From the NCBI GenBank assembly GCA_947498985.1, contig CANMMF010000002.1, positions 434,001-498,000 on the forward strand: a stretch of 64,000 bases of DNA, written 5' to 3'. Below are positions 1 to 8,894 of this stretch, in pieces. Source of the DNA: an uncultured Paracoccaceae bacterium. GTDB taxonomy: Bacteria; Pseudomonadota; Alphaproteobacteria; Rhodobacterales; Rhodobacteraceae. The translations under genes were made by a program, and so were the position numbers. Under the pieces are notes generated by a model. That model did not search any database. It was given only the letters and a program-made list of their open reading frames with translations, and was not told the DNA's origin. How positions within the stretch are numbered: position 1 is the first letter of the stretch; each line of letters begins with the position of its first letter.

Positions 1-215
1 TTCACGGTGAAGGGAAACGTCGCCAGATCCTCGAGCGCGGTCAGATCGTCCGGGTGCACACCTGCCGCGTCGAAACTCGTCCGGTAGAACGGCACATTGT
101 CATAGGCATGCCGCAGCGACCAGCGCATGCGGTCCAGCTGCAGGGCCGCGATTTCGTCACGCGATGCGATTTCAATCGGATCAAGCGTGTCTCTTGGGGG
201 CGTGAGATCTTCCAT
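1..215 (-). CDS. paaK: Phenylacetate-CoA ligase, N-terminal part (runs off the window)
   Basis: Reading the minus strand from an ATG at 215 gives 71 residues with no stop before the window edge. They contain the N-terminal pattern of PaaK-type CoA ligases: LDRMRWSLRHAYDNVPFYR, then D-DLTALEDLATFPFT. The enzyme activates phenylacetate to phenylacetyl-CoA with ATP in the cytoplasm, the entry step of the aerobic paa pathway. It lies 12 bases after the stop of the thiolase gene on the same strand, so paaI-paaJ-paaK look like one operon. Only the N-terminus is visible, so ATP-binding motifs cannot be checked; the paa context makes the name likely. Confidence 0.8.
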   Translation of the reverse strand, partial: MEDLTPPRDTLDPIEIASRDEIAALQLDRMRWSLRHAYDNVPFYRTSFDAAGVHPDDLTALEDLATFPFTV

Positions 216-227
216 ATCGTGCTCCGG

Positions 228-1415
228 TCACAGTCGCTCAAGCACAAGCGCGATGCCTTGGCCCACACCGATACACATTGTGCACAAAGCGTATTTTGAG
301 TGTGTATCGACCAGCGAGTGCCCGGCGGTCAGCGCAAGGCGGGCGCCGGACATGCCCAGGGGATGGCCAAGTGCGATGGCGCCGCCATGCGGGTTCACAT
401 GCTCGGCGTCGTCCGGCAGGCCGAGATGGCGGGTCACCGCCAGCGCTTGCGCGGCAAAGGCCTCGTTCAGTTCGATCACGTCCATATCACCTATCGACAG
501 ACCCAGACGCGACAGCAGTTTTTCCGACGCGGGCGCGGGGCCGAACCCCATGATCCGTGGCGGCAGCCCGGCGGTTGCAGCGCCGAGCACGCGGGCGACC
601 GGGGCCAGCCCATGCGCCTCCGCAGCGTCGGGCGAGGCGATGATCAGCGCCGCGGCCCCGTCATTCACACCCGAGGCATTGCCCGCGGTCACCGACCCGC
701 CATCGCGGAACGGCGCGCGCAGGGCGGCGAGTTTCTCCAGTGTGGTGGCGCGCGGATGTTCGTCCGTGTCGACAATGATCGCGTCGCTGCGGCGTTGCGG
801 GATCGTCACCGGCGTGATCTCCCGCGACAGACGGCCCGAGGCGATGGCCGCCGCCGCACGCTCCTGGCTGCGCAGGGCAAACGCGTCCTGATCGGCGCGC
901 TGGATGTCAAAATCCTCGGCCACGTTCTCGGCGGTTTCGGGCATCGAATCGATGCCGAATTGCGCCTTCATCTGCCGGTTCACGAAGCGCCAGCCGATGG
1001 TGGTGTCATAGACCTCCGCGACGCGCGAAAACGGCTGCTCGGCCTTGGCCATCACAAACGGCGCGCGCGACATCGATTCGACGCCACCGGCCAGCACGAT
1101 CTCGGCCTCGCCGCAGCGAACCTGCCGCGCCGCCATCGCCACCGCATCGAGCCCCGAACCGCAAAGCCGGTTCACCGTGACGCCGGGCACCTCTTCGCCC
1201 AGCCCCGCCAGCAGCGCGGCCATGCGCGCGACATTGCGGTTGTCCTCGCCCGCCTGGTTGGCGCAGCCCATGATGACCTCGTCCACCGGCAGCCCGTCGG
1301 GCACCACCGCGCGGATCACACCCGCCAGCAGATCGTCGGGGCGCACCGCGGAAAGCGCGCCGCCGTAGCGCCCGATCGGGGTCCGGCTGCCCTGGCAAAG
1401 CCATGCCTCACGCAT
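228..1415 (-). CDS. paaJ: 3-oxoadipyl-CoA / 3-oxo-5,6-dehydrosuberyl-CoA thiolase
   Basis: A 395-residue thiolase II family protein, full length for the family. The N-terminus (REAWLCQGSRTPIGRYGGAL) is typical of PaaJ/PcaF. The acyl-accepting cysteine is C85 in VNRLCGSGLDA; the C-terminal GHPLGMSGA box carries the catalytic His, and C381 in CIGVGQG is the proton-shuttling cysteine. In the usual box the residue two after that Cys is Gly; here it is Val. The enzyme would release acetyl-CoA and succinyl-CoA at the end of phenylacetate degradation. Its start overlaps the stop of paaI by 8 bases and paaK follows 12 bases downstream, which favours PaaJ over the protocatechuate-branch PcaF. Confidence 0.9.
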   Translation of the reverse strand: MREAWLCQGSRTPIGRYGGALSAVRPDDLLAGVIRAVVPDGLPVDEVIMGCANQAGEDNRNVARMAALLAGLGEEVPGVTVNRLCGSGLDAVAMAARQVRCGEAEIVLAGGVESMSRAPFVMAKAEQPFSRVAEVYDTTIGWRFVNRQMKAQFGIDSMPETAENVAEDFDIQRADQDAFALRSQERAAAAIASGRLSREITPVTIPQRRSDAIIVDTDEHPRATTLEKLAALRAPFRDGGSVTAGNASGVNDGAAALIIASPDAAEAHGLAPVARVLGAATAGLPPRIMGFGPAPASEKLLSRLGLSIGDMDVIELNEAFAAQALAVTRHLGLPDDAEHVNPHGGAIALGHPLGMSGARLALTAGHSLVDTHSKYALCTMCIGVGQGIALVLERL

Positions 1416-1884
1416 TGCTGTTTCCTCCTTGCGTCCCGGCGTCGCTGTCAGCGTGCGGCGCCTCTTCGAAATGCTGTCCGCGGATCGTCCGCGACAGCCC
1501 GCGCATCACCGCGATCTGCCGTCCGTCCTGCCCGGTGACCACGACGTCATAGACGCCGGAGCGCCCGGCGCGCGCGGTCTCGGCGCAGGTGGCCACCAGC
1601 CGCTCCCCGAGCTGTGCCGAGGCCAGGAAGGTGATCTGGTTTTCCTGCGCGACGGTCACCTGATTGTAGCTGTTGCAGGCAAAGGCAAAGGCGCTGTCGG
1701 CGAGCGTGAAGATGAACCCGCCATGGCAGATCCGGTGCCCGTTGAGATGATGCGCCTGCACCTCCATCGACAGCGTCGCCTGCCCCGGTGCAACCGTGTC
1801 GATCCGCATGCCCATCATCTGACTTGCGGCATCGGCGGCCCACATGGCCCTGGCGGCCCGCGTGGCGCGGTCCTGCGGTGTCAT
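1408..1884 (-). CDS. paaI: Phenylacetate-pathway hotdog thioesterase PaaI
   Basis: A 158-residue single hotdog-fold thioesterase. The PaaI signature is visible: N48, then H54-G-G-F in ICHGGFIFTLADSAFAFA, with D63 at the position of the catalytic Asp of the family. PaaI hydrolyses stalled ring-hydroxylated phenylacetyl-CoA intermediates and so recycles CoA. It is the first gene of the minus-strand paa unit, starting 111 bases from the divergent paaZ start across a palindromic operator. The last 20 residues are a hydrophilic extension. Confidence 0.9.
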   Translation of the reverse strand: MTPQDRATRAARAMWAADAASQMMGMRIDTVAPGQATLSMEVQAHHLNGHRICHGGFIFTLADSAFAFACNSYNQVTVAQENQITFLASAQLGERLVATCAETARAGRSGVYDVVVTGQDGRQIAVMRGLSRTIRGQHFEEAPHADSDAGTQGGNSNA

Positions 1885-1922
1885 CGGCGCGTCCTCCCCC
1901 GTTTCCAGCGAGACTGCACAAA

Positions 1923-1937
1923 ACCGACCGACCGGTC
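1923..1937. promoter_or_regulatory. Palindromic operator between paaI and paaZ
   Basis: The 111-base divergent spacer contains ACCGACCGACCGGTC, whose core GACCGGTC (1930-1937) is a perfect palindrome flanked by an extra ACCGAC half-site. TetR-family regulators often bind operators of the ACCGAC/GTCGGT type, and paa genes in several proteobacteria are controlled by a TetR-type PaaR. The assignment to such a repressor is inference; no regulator gene is in the window. Confidence 0.5.
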
Positions 1938-1995
1938 AAGTATGTTGATTTCACCGGGCGGATGACGCATGCTCCGGGCAACGAAAGGATCAAAG

Positions 1996-4005
1996 ATGCT
2001 GACGCCACAAAGCTACGCCTGCGGGCGCTGGATTGCCCCCGGGGACGACGCGCGCGAGATCCGCGGCCCGGTCACCGGAGAGGTCATCGCGCGGGCCGGG
2101 GCCACGCTCGATTTCGGCGCGATGATCACTCATGCGGTGACACAAGGCGGCCCGGCGCTGCGCGAGATGAGTTTTCACCAGCGCGCCAAGATGCTCAAGG
2201 CGCTGGCGGGCTACATCTCGGAGCGCAAGGAGGCGCTTTACGCGCTCAACCCGCTGACCGGCGCCACGCGGCGGGATGGCGGCGTCGATATCGATGGCGG
2301 GATCGTCACCATGTCGGTCATCGCCTCAAAAGGGCGGCGCGAGATGCCCGACGGCCATGTCTATCTTGATGGCGGGGTCGAACAGATCAGCCGGTCCGGC
2401 AGCTTTCTGGCGCAGCACATCGCGGTGCCCCTGCAGGGGGTCGCGGTGCATATCAACGCGTTCAATTTCCCGGTCTGGGGCATGCTGGAAAAACTGGCGC
2501 CCACGCTTCTGGCGGGCATGCCTGCCATCGTGAAACCGGCCACGCAGACCTGCTATCTGACGGAGGCCTGCTTTCGCATGATCGTCGAGTCGGGTCTGCT
2601 GCCCGACGGCGCGGTGCAATTGATCATTGGCGGCACCGGCGACCTTCTGGACCGGCTGGGTCCGCAGGATGTGGTCAGCTTCACCGGCTCGGCAGAGACC
2701 GCCTTTGCCCTGCGCAGCAACCCCGCCCTGATCCGGCAATCGACGCGGTTCATGGCCGAGCAGGACAGTCTCAACGCTTCGATCCTCGGGCCGGACGTGG
2801 CCCCCGGGACGCCGGAATTCGACCTTTTTGTCAAACAGGCCGCGAGTGAGATGACCGTCAAGGCGGGCCAGAAATGCACCGCGATCCGCCGGATCATCGT
2901 GCCGGAGGCGCAACTGGACGCGGTCACCGACGCGCTGGCCGAACGTCTGCGCGCTACAACCATCGGCGATCCGGCAGAGGACGTGCGCATGGGCGCGCTT
3001 GCGTCTGCCGGGCAGCGCGCCGACGTGCTGGAAAAGGCCGCCCTGATCGGCGAGGAGGCGACCGAGGTGCTGGGCGGCGGGTTCGATCTGCCCGGCGGTC
3101 CGGGATTTCTGCCGCCGATGCTCTTTCGCTGCGCCGATCCCGATGCCGCGCGCCACGTGCATGCCGTCGAGGCGTTTGGACCGGTCTCGACGCTGATGCC
3201 CTATCGCGACGTGGCCCATGCCGCCGACATTGCCAATCGCGGTCAGGGTTCTCTGGTGGCTTCGCTGGTCACCGGCGACCCGGAGGTAGCCCGCGACGTG
3301 GTGCTGGCGTGCGCCCCCTGGCACGGGCGGCTTTACGTGACCGACCGCCACTCGATGAAAGAGGCGACGGGCCACGGCGCGCCGCTGCCGCATCTGGTGC
3401 ATGGCGGGCCGGGGCGCGCGGGTGGCGGCGAAGAGCTGGGCGGCGTGCGCGGCGTGCTGCACTACATGCAGCGCACCGCCGTGCAAGGCGGACCGGACGT
3501 GTTGACGGCCATCACCGGGCAATGGGTGACCGGCGCGGCAGAGGTGACCGGCCCCACCCACCCGTTCCAGCGCAGCTTCCGCGAGATCGCCATCGGAGAG
3601 ACGATTGTGACCGGCGCGCGCGAGGTCACCCTGGCGGATATCGAACAGTTTGCGCATTTCACCGGCGACACGTTCTACGCGCATATGGATGACGACGCGG
3701 CCCGGGCGAACCCGTTCTTTCCCGGCCGCGTGGCGCATGGCTACCTGCTCTTGTCCTTTGCCGCGGGGCTCTTCGTGCAGCCCGATCCCGGCCCGGTCCT
3801 GGCCAATACCGGGCTAAACGCGCTCAGTTTCCAGAAACCGGTGAGCCCCGGCGACAAGGTGCATGTCAGGCTCACCGCAAAGCGCAAGACGCAGCGCACC
3901 GACAGTTACGGAGAGGTCGCCTGGGCCGTGCGGCTTTACAATCAGGACGATGAACAGGTCGCTGATTACGAGCTTCTGACCATGGTCAGCTACACCCGCG
4001 GCTGA
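1996..4005 (+). CDS. paaZ: Bifunctional oxepin-CoA hydrolase / semialdehyde dehydrogenase PaaZ
   Basis: A 669-residue two-domain enzyme, close to the roughly 680 residues of known PaaZ. Residues 1-510 are an NADP-dependent aldehyde dehydrogenase: E255 (FMAEQDSLN) and C294 (GQKCTAIRR) match the catalytic pair. Residues 530-669 are an R-specific MaoC-type enoyl-CoA hydratase with the Asp-His dyad in TGDTFYAHMD. Together they open oxepin-CoA and oxidise the resulting aldehyde. The ATG at 1996 was chosen because it follows AAAGGATC and begins the conserved MLTPQSYACGRW; an in-frame upstream ATG at 1969 lacks this. It is transcribed divergently from paaIJK. Confidence 0.95.
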   Translation: MLTPQSYACGRWIAPGDDAREIRGPVTGEVIARAGATLDFGAMITHAVTQGGPALREMSFHQRAKMLKALAGYISERKEALYALNPLTGATRRDGGVDIDGGIVTMSVIASKGRREMPDGHVYLDGGVEQISRSGSFLAQHIAVPLQGVAVHINAFNFPVWGMLEKLAPTLLAGMPAIVKPATQTCYLTEACFRMIVESGLLPDGAVQLIIGGTGDLLDRLGPQDVVSFTGSAETAFALRSNPALIRQSTRFMAEQDSLNASILGPDVAPGTPEFDLFVKQAASEMTVKAGQKCTAIRRIIVPEAQLDAVTDALAERLRATTIGDPAEDVRMGALASAGQRADVLEKAALIGEEATEVLGGGFDLPGGPGFLPPMLFRCADPDAARHVHAVEAFGPVSTLMPYRDVAHAADIANRGQGSLVASLVTGDPEVARDVVLACAPWHGRLYVTDRHSMKEATGHGAPLPHLVHGGPGRAGGGEELGGVRGVLHYMQRTAVQGGPDVLTAITGQWVTGAAEVTGPTHPFQRSFREIAIGETIVTGAREVTLADIEQFAHFTGDTFYAHMDDDAARANPFFPGRVAHGYLLLSFAAGLFVQPDPGPVLANTGLNALSFQKPVSPGDKVHVRLTAKRKTQRTDSYGEVAWAVRLYNQDDEQVADYELLTMVSYTRG

Positions 4006-4008
4006 GAC

Positions 4009-4043
4009 ATTTGCGCAGGCATCGCCGTTCCGCCTGCGCAAAT
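4009..4043 (+). terminator. Hairpin after paaZ
   Basis: A perfect 12-base-pair stem, ATTTGCGCAGGC (4009-4020) with GCCTGCGCAAAT (4032-4043), and an 11-base loop, starts three bases after the paaZ stop. The trailing sequence CCCTTGATTC is a poor U-tract, so it may be an mRNA 3'-end stabiliser rather than an efficient intrinsic terminator. Confidence 0.5.
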
Positions 4044-4081
4044 CCCTTGATTCACCCGGCATTCGGCGCAACTCTGTGATC

Positions 4082-4420
4082 ATGAACAGCCTTACACCCT
4101 TTCCCGCGCGCGGCGCGCAAGAGGTGGTCTCGTTTCACCGCACAGAGCTGAGTGTGATCCTGTCGCTTTACGGGCGCATGGTGGCTGCGGGCGAATGGCG
4201 GGACTACGGGATCTCTTCGCTGCGCGATCTGGCGGTCTTTTCCGTGTTCCGGCGCACCGCCGAAAACCCGCTCTACCGGATCGAGAAACGCCCCAGGCTG
4301 CGCATGAAGCAGGGCGAATACGCGGTGATCGGGATGGAAGGGCAGGTGCTCAAGCGCGGCAACGACCTGAAGGTGGTGCTGCGGGTGCTTGAACGCAAGC
4401 TGATCCGCGCGGTCGACTGA
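4082..4420 (+). CDS. DUF2794 family protein
   Basis: A 112-residue protein matching the alphaproteobacterial DUF2794 family from memory: LYGRMVAAGEWRDYGIS, then AVFSVFRRTAENPLYRIEK and a C-terminal VLRVLERKLIRAV. Function is unknown; the family is conserved across the class and is predicted cytosolic (no signal peptide, no membrane segment). An in-frame GTG at 4076 is an alternative start; the ATG at 4082 has no strong ribosome site either. The gene sits alone between paaZ and the convergent trmD, only 9 bases from the trmD stop. Confidence 0.75.
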   Translation: MNSLTPFPARGAQEVVSFHRTELSVILSLYGRMVAAGEWRDYGISSLRDLAVFSVFRRTAENPLYRIEKRPRLRMKQGEYAVIGMEGQVLKRGNDLKVVLRVLERKLIRAVD

Positions 4421-4429
4421 CGCGGGCTG

Positions 4430-5215
4430 TCAGTCTTTACCCGCGCCATAGCGGTCCCAGAGATCCGGGCGGCGCTGACGGGTCAGTTCTTCCGATTGCG
4501 CCTTGCGCCATCTGGCAATCTCGCCGTGATGCCCGGATTGCAGGACCTCCGGAATGGCGAGGCCCCGCCACTCCGCGGGCCGGGTATAGTGCGGGTGCTC
4601 CAGAAGGCCTGCGCTGTGGCTTTCCTCAAGGGTGCTGTCGGCATTGCCAAGCACCCCCGGCAACAGCCGCACGGTGGCGTCGAGCATGGCCTGCGCGGCG
4701 ATCTCTCCACCGGTCATGACAAAATCCCCCAGCGACACCTCGGCGATGCGGTAGTGGTCCAGCACCCTCTGGTCGAGCCCTTCGAAACGGCCGCAGATCA
4801 GCGTCACGCCGGGCAGCGACGCCCAGTCGCTCGCCATCGCCTGATCGAACCGCCGACCGCGCGGCGAGAGGTAGACCAGCGGCCCCGGCGCGCGCCGCAA
4901 CGCATGTTCGACCGCGCGCCCCATGACATCGGCGCGCAACACCATGCCGGCGCCACCGCCAGCGGGCGTGTCGTCGACATTGCGATGCCTGCCGTCGCCG
5001 AAATCGCGCAACCCGATGGCGTGCAACTGCCAGATGTCGTCCTTGAGCGCCTTACCGGTGAGAGAGGTGCCCAGCACGCCGGGAAAGACCTCGGGAAACA
5101 GCGTGATCACCTGCGCCTGCCAGGCACGGGCCAGTTTCGGCTCTTCCTCCATCAACGCGCGGGGCGTCAGGGTCGGGCGGATGGACTTGCGCCCGTGGGA
5201 CTTGTTCTCGGACAT
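4430..5215 (-). CDS. trmD: tRNA (guanine-37-N1)-methyltransferase TrmD
   Basis: A 261-residue SPOUT methyltransferase that puts N1-methyl on G37 of tRNAs with a G at position 36, preventing frameshifts. The conserved core starts near residue 35 (QVITLFPEVFPGVLG); GGGAGMVLRADV, the knot-forming SPRGRRFDQAMA, ICGRFEGLDQR and VMTGGEIAAQAMLD are all present. About 33 residues precede the usual N-terminus, rich in basic and Pro residues; the ATG at 5215 follows AAGG. It closes the rpsP-rimM-trmD neighbourhood, here interrupted by two unrelated genes between rimM and trmD. Confidence 0.95.
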   Translation of the reverse strand: MSENKSHGRKSIRPTLTPRALMEEEPKLARAWQAQVITLFPEVFPGVLGTSLTGKALKDDIWQLHAIGLRDFGDGRHRNVDDTPAGGGAGMVLRADVMGRAVEHALRRAPGPLVYLSPRGRRFDQAMASDWASLPGVTLICGRFEGLDQRVLDHYRIAEVSLGDFVMTGGEIAAQAMLDATVRLLPGVLGNADSTLEESHSAGLLEHPHYTRPAEWRGLAIPEVLQSGHHGEIARWRKAQSEELTRQRRPDLWDRYGAGKD

Positions 5216-5283
5216 GGCGGGCCTTTTTGCGCGGACTGCGCCTGACTACTCCGGCGCGTGGCAAAGGCAAACCGGTTTCGCGC

Positions 5284-6408
5284 TCAGACCACGACCTGCA
5301 CGGGCAGATCGACGTAATCATGCAGATCGGGCGCCCGCCGCAGGGCACCGTTCGCGACATCCCAATGCGCGCGCGGCATCGGGGCGCGGCCGTCATATTC
5401 GACAAACAGCCCCTTGGGCAGGGACCACCGGGCATCCCCCGTCACTTCGGACACATGTTTCAGAGTGGCCGCGACAGCCGCGCCGCTCTCGGCCACGGCC
5501 GCCTTGGGGGAGAGCGCCAGCTCCTGGCTGAGATAACCCTCCTGCGCGGCGGTCCCGACGATCTCCCGCAGGGCGTCGAGGTAGGATCTGTCGCCATCGC
5601 GCGCGGCCTGTTCCAGCCGCCCGTCGGCGCTGATCCACGACAGGTAAAGCGCCACGGTTGCCCGGTCGCAACTGCGCTGCCGCAGACACCAGAGCGCCGC
5701 GGCGCGCTGGTCCGGATCCTTGGGGTCGTGCTGCAGCACGACGTGGTGCCAGAGATCGGGATCGGGCGATGGCAGCGCCTGCAAGAGACCGAGCAACGAC
5801 ACCTCCGCCCCCTGCCCCTGCTGCCGCCAAAGCTGGCGCGTGGCCTCGAACGCGGCATAGCCGCGATCGAAGATCGCCCGCCGCGCCACCTGTTCTTTCA
5901 CCGCGTCGCGCACATCGAGGATGGCATCTGGTCTGCGAAAGGCCTGCGCCAGCTCTCCGGCCTCCTGGGGTGTGGCCCGCAGAAGCCGTGCGAGAATGAA
6001 GAGCTCGACCAGCTCGTCCCGCGACAACGCGCTCGGCGCGGGACGGCCCCAGGCCACGATCACCTGCGACAACGCCCGGCGCAGCGCCTCATGTGCGTCC
6101 GGCGGAACCTGCAGCGGATGCGGCGGCGCGGGCGTCAGCATCTGCGACACCTCGGCGCGCAGATGGTGCAGCTCCGGTACGGTCACGGGCGGCGAGCGCA
6201 GTGCGGCCCCGCGCAACAACGGCGTGCCGGTCCGGGCCATGTCGGAATTTGCCGTGCTCTGACGCAGGCTCAGCAACAGCGCATAGGCGCTGCAGGCGCC
6301 GGTCAGCCCGATCGCCAGCGGCAGCCCGGCCAAAGGCGACGGCAACAACACCAGCGCCGGCGCAAGCGCCAGGCCGGTTAAGGCTATTCGTTGACCGGTC
6401 ACTCGCAC
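5284..6408 (-). CDS. Conserved hypothetical membrane-anchored protein
   Basis: About 374 residues. I do not recognise a named family. The N-terminus has a hydrophobic hairpin (LTGLALAPALVLLPSPLAG, then LPLAIGLTGACSAYALLL); the rest is a soluble, Leu/Arg/Ala-rich, probably helical region. It ends with LHDYVDLPVQVVV. The start is uncertain: a GTG at 6408 (after TGGGGTATGAC) was chosen over a TTG at 6435 that has no ribosome site. It lies between the sulfotransferase-like gene and trmD on the same strand, with 68 bases to trmD, and may be read with them. Confidence 0.6.
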   Translation of the reverse strand: MRVTGQRIALTGLALAPALVLLPSPLAGLPLAIGLTGACSAYALLLSLRQSTANSDMARTGTPLLRGAALRSPPVTVPELHHLRAEVSQMLTPAPPHPLQVPPDAHEALRRALSQVIVAWGRPAPSALSRDELVELFILARLLRATPQEAGELAQAFRRPDAILDVRDAVKEQVARRAIFDRGYAAFEATRQLWRQQGQGAEVSLLGLLQALPSPDPDLWHHVVLQHDPKDPDQRAAALWCLRQRSCDRATVALYLSWISADGRLEQAARDGDRSYLDALREIVGTAAQEGYLSQELALSPKAAVAESGAAVAATLKHVSEVTGDARWSLPKGLFVEYDGRAPMPRAHWDVANGALRRAPDLHDYVDLPVQVVV

Positions 6409-6520
6409 GTCATACCCCACAGTCAGCGCGTTCAATTCCGCGAAAATTCACCGAGAATTGTGGCGGTTTCATGGAGGTTGCAACAGAGATTATGGTTAAT
6501 TCCGACGCGTTGCGAAACAG

Positions 6521-7324
6521 TCAGCCCTGCTCCATCTGTCTGTTGGCAAACTGGCGCAGCTGCTTTTTCGCCTCCGAGACGTACCGGTCCTTGAGCCCGC
6601 TGCGATTGAGCGCCAGAAACACCGGCTCCAGCCCCAGATCGGGCTGCACATTTTCCGGCGGCAGCAAGTGCAGTTTTGCGCGGGTCACCTCGCTGAAGTC
6701 GGTCAGATCGAGCAGCGGCGTCAGCGGGCCCTGCGGCAGATCGGTGCTTTCCTCCAGCGGCAGGGCCGAAACTTCGTGCGGGGCCACCGCCTCGGCCACT
6801 TCGACAAGCACCTCGTCGAGATCGGCCGCCGCGGCGATCTGCGCGGCATAGGAGTCGTAATCCAGCACCAGCCGCGTGACGCGCAGGTTCTGCCAATAGG
6901 TCGAGCGCAGCCAGGCATCGCGGCCCCTCGTGGAGAAGTAAAAGACCAGATCGACCTGTGCGCCGAACCGTGCCCGCGCGGCCTCGGCCAGTTGCACCAT
7001 GATCAGCGACGCGGCGTCATAGCGGTCGAGCCCGCGCCGCCCCGGCAGGTGACCGGAAAGGTCCTCCGACGACATCAGGATATCGCGCGGATCCTCCGGA
7101 TCGATGCTCAGAAAGAACAGATCCGCCGCCTCGCGCAGATCGGTCAAGCTGCGCTCGGACGGCGCGACGGAGAAGAGCCGCGCAAATTCGGTCAACGCCT
7201 CGAAATCGGGTTTGAGATAACAGCGGATCTGACGCTCCAGCAGGCGCTTGTTGGTGCGGATCAGGCTTTGAACGGATGTGGTGCCGGTCTTGTGGAAACC
7301 GGCATGGATCACGATCCGCGTCAT
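6521..7324 (-). CDS. Sulfotransferase-like protein
   Basis: A 267-residue protein that opens with [17 protein letters not shown], the 5'-phosphosulfate-binding loop (HxGxxKTGTTS) of PAPS-dependent sulfotransferases. A second motif resembling the 3'-phosphate-binding region ([16 protein letters not shown]) follows near residue 125. Such proteins transfer sulfate from PAPS to sugars, lipids or small molecules; the acceptor here is unknown. The start codon overlaps the rimM stop (ATGA at 7321-7324), so it is translationally coupled to a ribosome-maturation gene, an unusual pairing. Confidence 0.75.
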   Translation of the reverse strand: MTRIVIHAGFHKTGTTSVQSLIRTNKRLLERQIRCYLKPDFEALTEFARLFSVAPSERSLTDLREAADLFFLSIDPEDPRDILMSSEDLSGHLPGRRGLDRYDAASLIMVQLAEAARARFGAQVDLVFYFSTRGRDAWLRSTYWQNLRVTRLVLDYDSYAAQIAAAADLDEVLVEVAEAVAPHEVSALPLEESTDLPQGPLTPLLDLTDFSEVTRAKLHLLPPENVQPDLGLEPVFLALNRSGLKDRYVSEAKKQLRQFANRQMEQG

Positions 7325-7830
7325 TCCATGAGCCCGTCGGGCGGGTCGGCCACGATGCGCCCGGCGGTGAGGTCGACCGTCGGCACAAGCGCCTGGGTGA
7401 AGGGCAGCAGCACGGTGCGGCTTTGACCGGGCAATTGCAGCTCCAGCAGGTCGGAGGAGCCGTGATTGTGCACCGCCTTCACATGCCCCAGAACTGCGCC
7501 GCCGGTATCGACCACCTGCACACCGATAAGGTCGGCGTGGTAATACTCGTCATCGGGCAGTTGCGGCAGCCGGTCGCGCGGCGCGTAAAGCCGGGTACCG
7601 CGCAGCGCGTCGGCGGCTTCCTTGGACCCCACGCCAGAAAGCCGCGCGGCAAAGCCGTTCTTGATCTCGCGGCTGATCTCCACCTCGAACAACCGGTTCC
7701 CATCCTCGGTCGACAGGGGCGCGTACTCGGCGATGGCCCGCGGCTCTGCGGTGAAGCTTTTCAGGCGCACTTCGCCCGCCACACCAAAAGCACCGGCAAT
7801 GGCCCCGACACATATCAAATCCGTGCTCAC
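7321..7830 (-). CDS. rimM: 16S rRNA processing protein RimM
   Basis: A 169-residue RimM: N-terminal beta-barrel domain opening with [21 protein letters not shown], then the PRC-barrel domain with [13 protein letters not shown] and [14 protein letters not shown]. It assists 30S subunit maturation by binding protein uS19. It starts at a GTG (7830). In most bacteria rimM follows rpsP directly; here a MipA/OmpV gene and the rpsP terminator intervene. Confidence 0.95.
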   Translation of the reverse strand: MSTDLICVGAIAGAFGVAGEVRLKSFTAEPRAIAEYAPLSTEDGNRLFEVEISREIKNGFAARLSGVGSKEAADALRGTRLYAPRDRLPQLPDDEYYHADLIGVQVVDTGGAVLGHVKAVHNHGSSDLLELQLPGQSRTVLLPFTQALVPTVDLTAGRIVADPPDGLME

Positions 7831-7911
7831 ACGCGCCCTCTGCGTCCTGATATCCCGGCTTCCAGATAGACCGGAGCCGGGGTCATTGGCAATCGCGCGC
7901 TTTGCGTCGGA

Positions 7912-8730
7912 TCAGCCGCCGATGCGGATCACTCGGGTGAAGCCGAACTTGATGCTCCACTGATCTTCGCTGCCCTGCTGCACGATCGGGCTGTCCTCGG
8001 CATCGTTCATGAAGCGGTCATAGCTGATCGCGCCTTCGATGCCCCAATTGTCGTTGAGCCGGTAATCGGCACCGAACTCGATCCCCGCCGAGAGCAGACC
8101 GCCATCGGGATCGAAGGCGGCAAGCGTCGGGCCGGCCTGCGCCGGAGTCACGCCGAAATAGGTGTCGGCATAGTCGTTATCGCCCCAGAAGAGCCGCGGG
8201 CCAAAGGTCAGCGTGAGCCCGCTTGCCGGGCGCGCGATCACATCCGCCCCGGCTTCGGCCACCCAGGCCTCGTGCCCGCCAAAGCCGCGGCGCATGTCCA
8301 GAAACGCCGAATAGTTGCGCGCGGTGTAACCCACGCCGAGGCCCAGCTCGACCGTGGCATCGACATCGTCGAGCCCGGCCAGTTCGGCATGTTCGGAAAC
8401 GTCGCGTTCGGCGACAAACCGGAACGAGCCGCGGAGCCCGAAGCCCAGCCGGTCGACGGTCGGATCCGGATCGCCAAAGCGCAGCGAGCCGATATTGATC
8501 GAGTGGAAGGCAAAGCTGCCCGAGGGGCTGATTTCGTACTCGTCCGACCCGAAATAGGCGGGTGCTGCCTGAATGCCGAGCCCCAGCGTGATCACCAGCG
8601 CGGGTTCCGGCGCCGGGGCGACGGGTGTGACCAGAACGGGATCGGGACCCTGCGGCACCGGATCACCGGCAATAGCGGGCAGCGAAGAGGCGAGCATGAG
8701 GCTCGCGGCACAGACAAGACGCATCGACAT
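7912..8730 (-). CDS. MipA/OmpV family outer-membrane protein
   Basis: A 272-residue exported protein: signal peptide MSMRLVCAASLMLASSLPAIA (cleavage after AIA), a short Pro-rich linker, then a beta-barrel of the MipA/OmpV type with LGLGIQAAPAYFGSDEYE, the alternating Gly/aromatic strands, GLTLTFGPRLFWGDNDYADTYFG and a C-terminal strand with FGFTRVIRI. Family members are outer-membrane proteins, some linked to murein enzymes (MipA), others to osmotic or antimicrobial responses. It sits downstream of the strong rpsP terminator, so it probably has its own promoter in 8731-8828. Confidence 0.85.
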   Translation of the reverse strand: MSMRLVCAASLMLASSLPAIAGDPVPQGPDPVLVTPVAPAPEPALVITLGLGIQAAPAYFGSDEYEISPSGSFAFHSINIGSLRFGDPDPTVDRLGFGLRGSFRFVAERDVSEHAELAGLDDVDATVELGLGVGYTARNYSAFLDMRRGFGGHEAWVAEAGADVIARPASGLTLTFGPRLFWGDNDYADTYFGVTPAQAGPTLAAFDPDGGLLSAGIEFGADYRLNDNWGIEGAISYDRFMNDAEDSPIVQQGSEDQWSIKFGFTRVIRIGG

Positions 8731-8828
8731 GGCAGACCCCTAACGTTGGCACTGGAAAAACCCGGCAGACGTCTTGAGATATGTTTCTGTTTGCCGAAGG
8801 CGGCAAGCGCGCGGATGCAGATTGCACC

Positions 8829-8865
8829 AAAAAACGGCGCAAGAGACACACCTCTTGCGCCGTTT
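8829..8865 (-). terminator. Strong intrinsic terminator after rpsP
   Basis: On the minus strand a perfect 14-base-pair stem (8865-8852 with 8845-8832, arms AAACGGCGCAAGAG and CTCTTGCGCCGTTT, six-base loop) runs into a run of six T. It lies 29 bases past the rpsP stop and would end the ffh-GNAT-chorismate mutase-rpsP transcript. Confidence 0.9.
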
Positions 8866-8894
8866 CCCGCCGGTGCGGCGGAACGAGTGGCAGA

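Noticed and set aside
228-1415. Naming the first thiolase pcaF
   Set aside because: It is in one operon with paaI and paaK; no protocatechuate genes are nearby.
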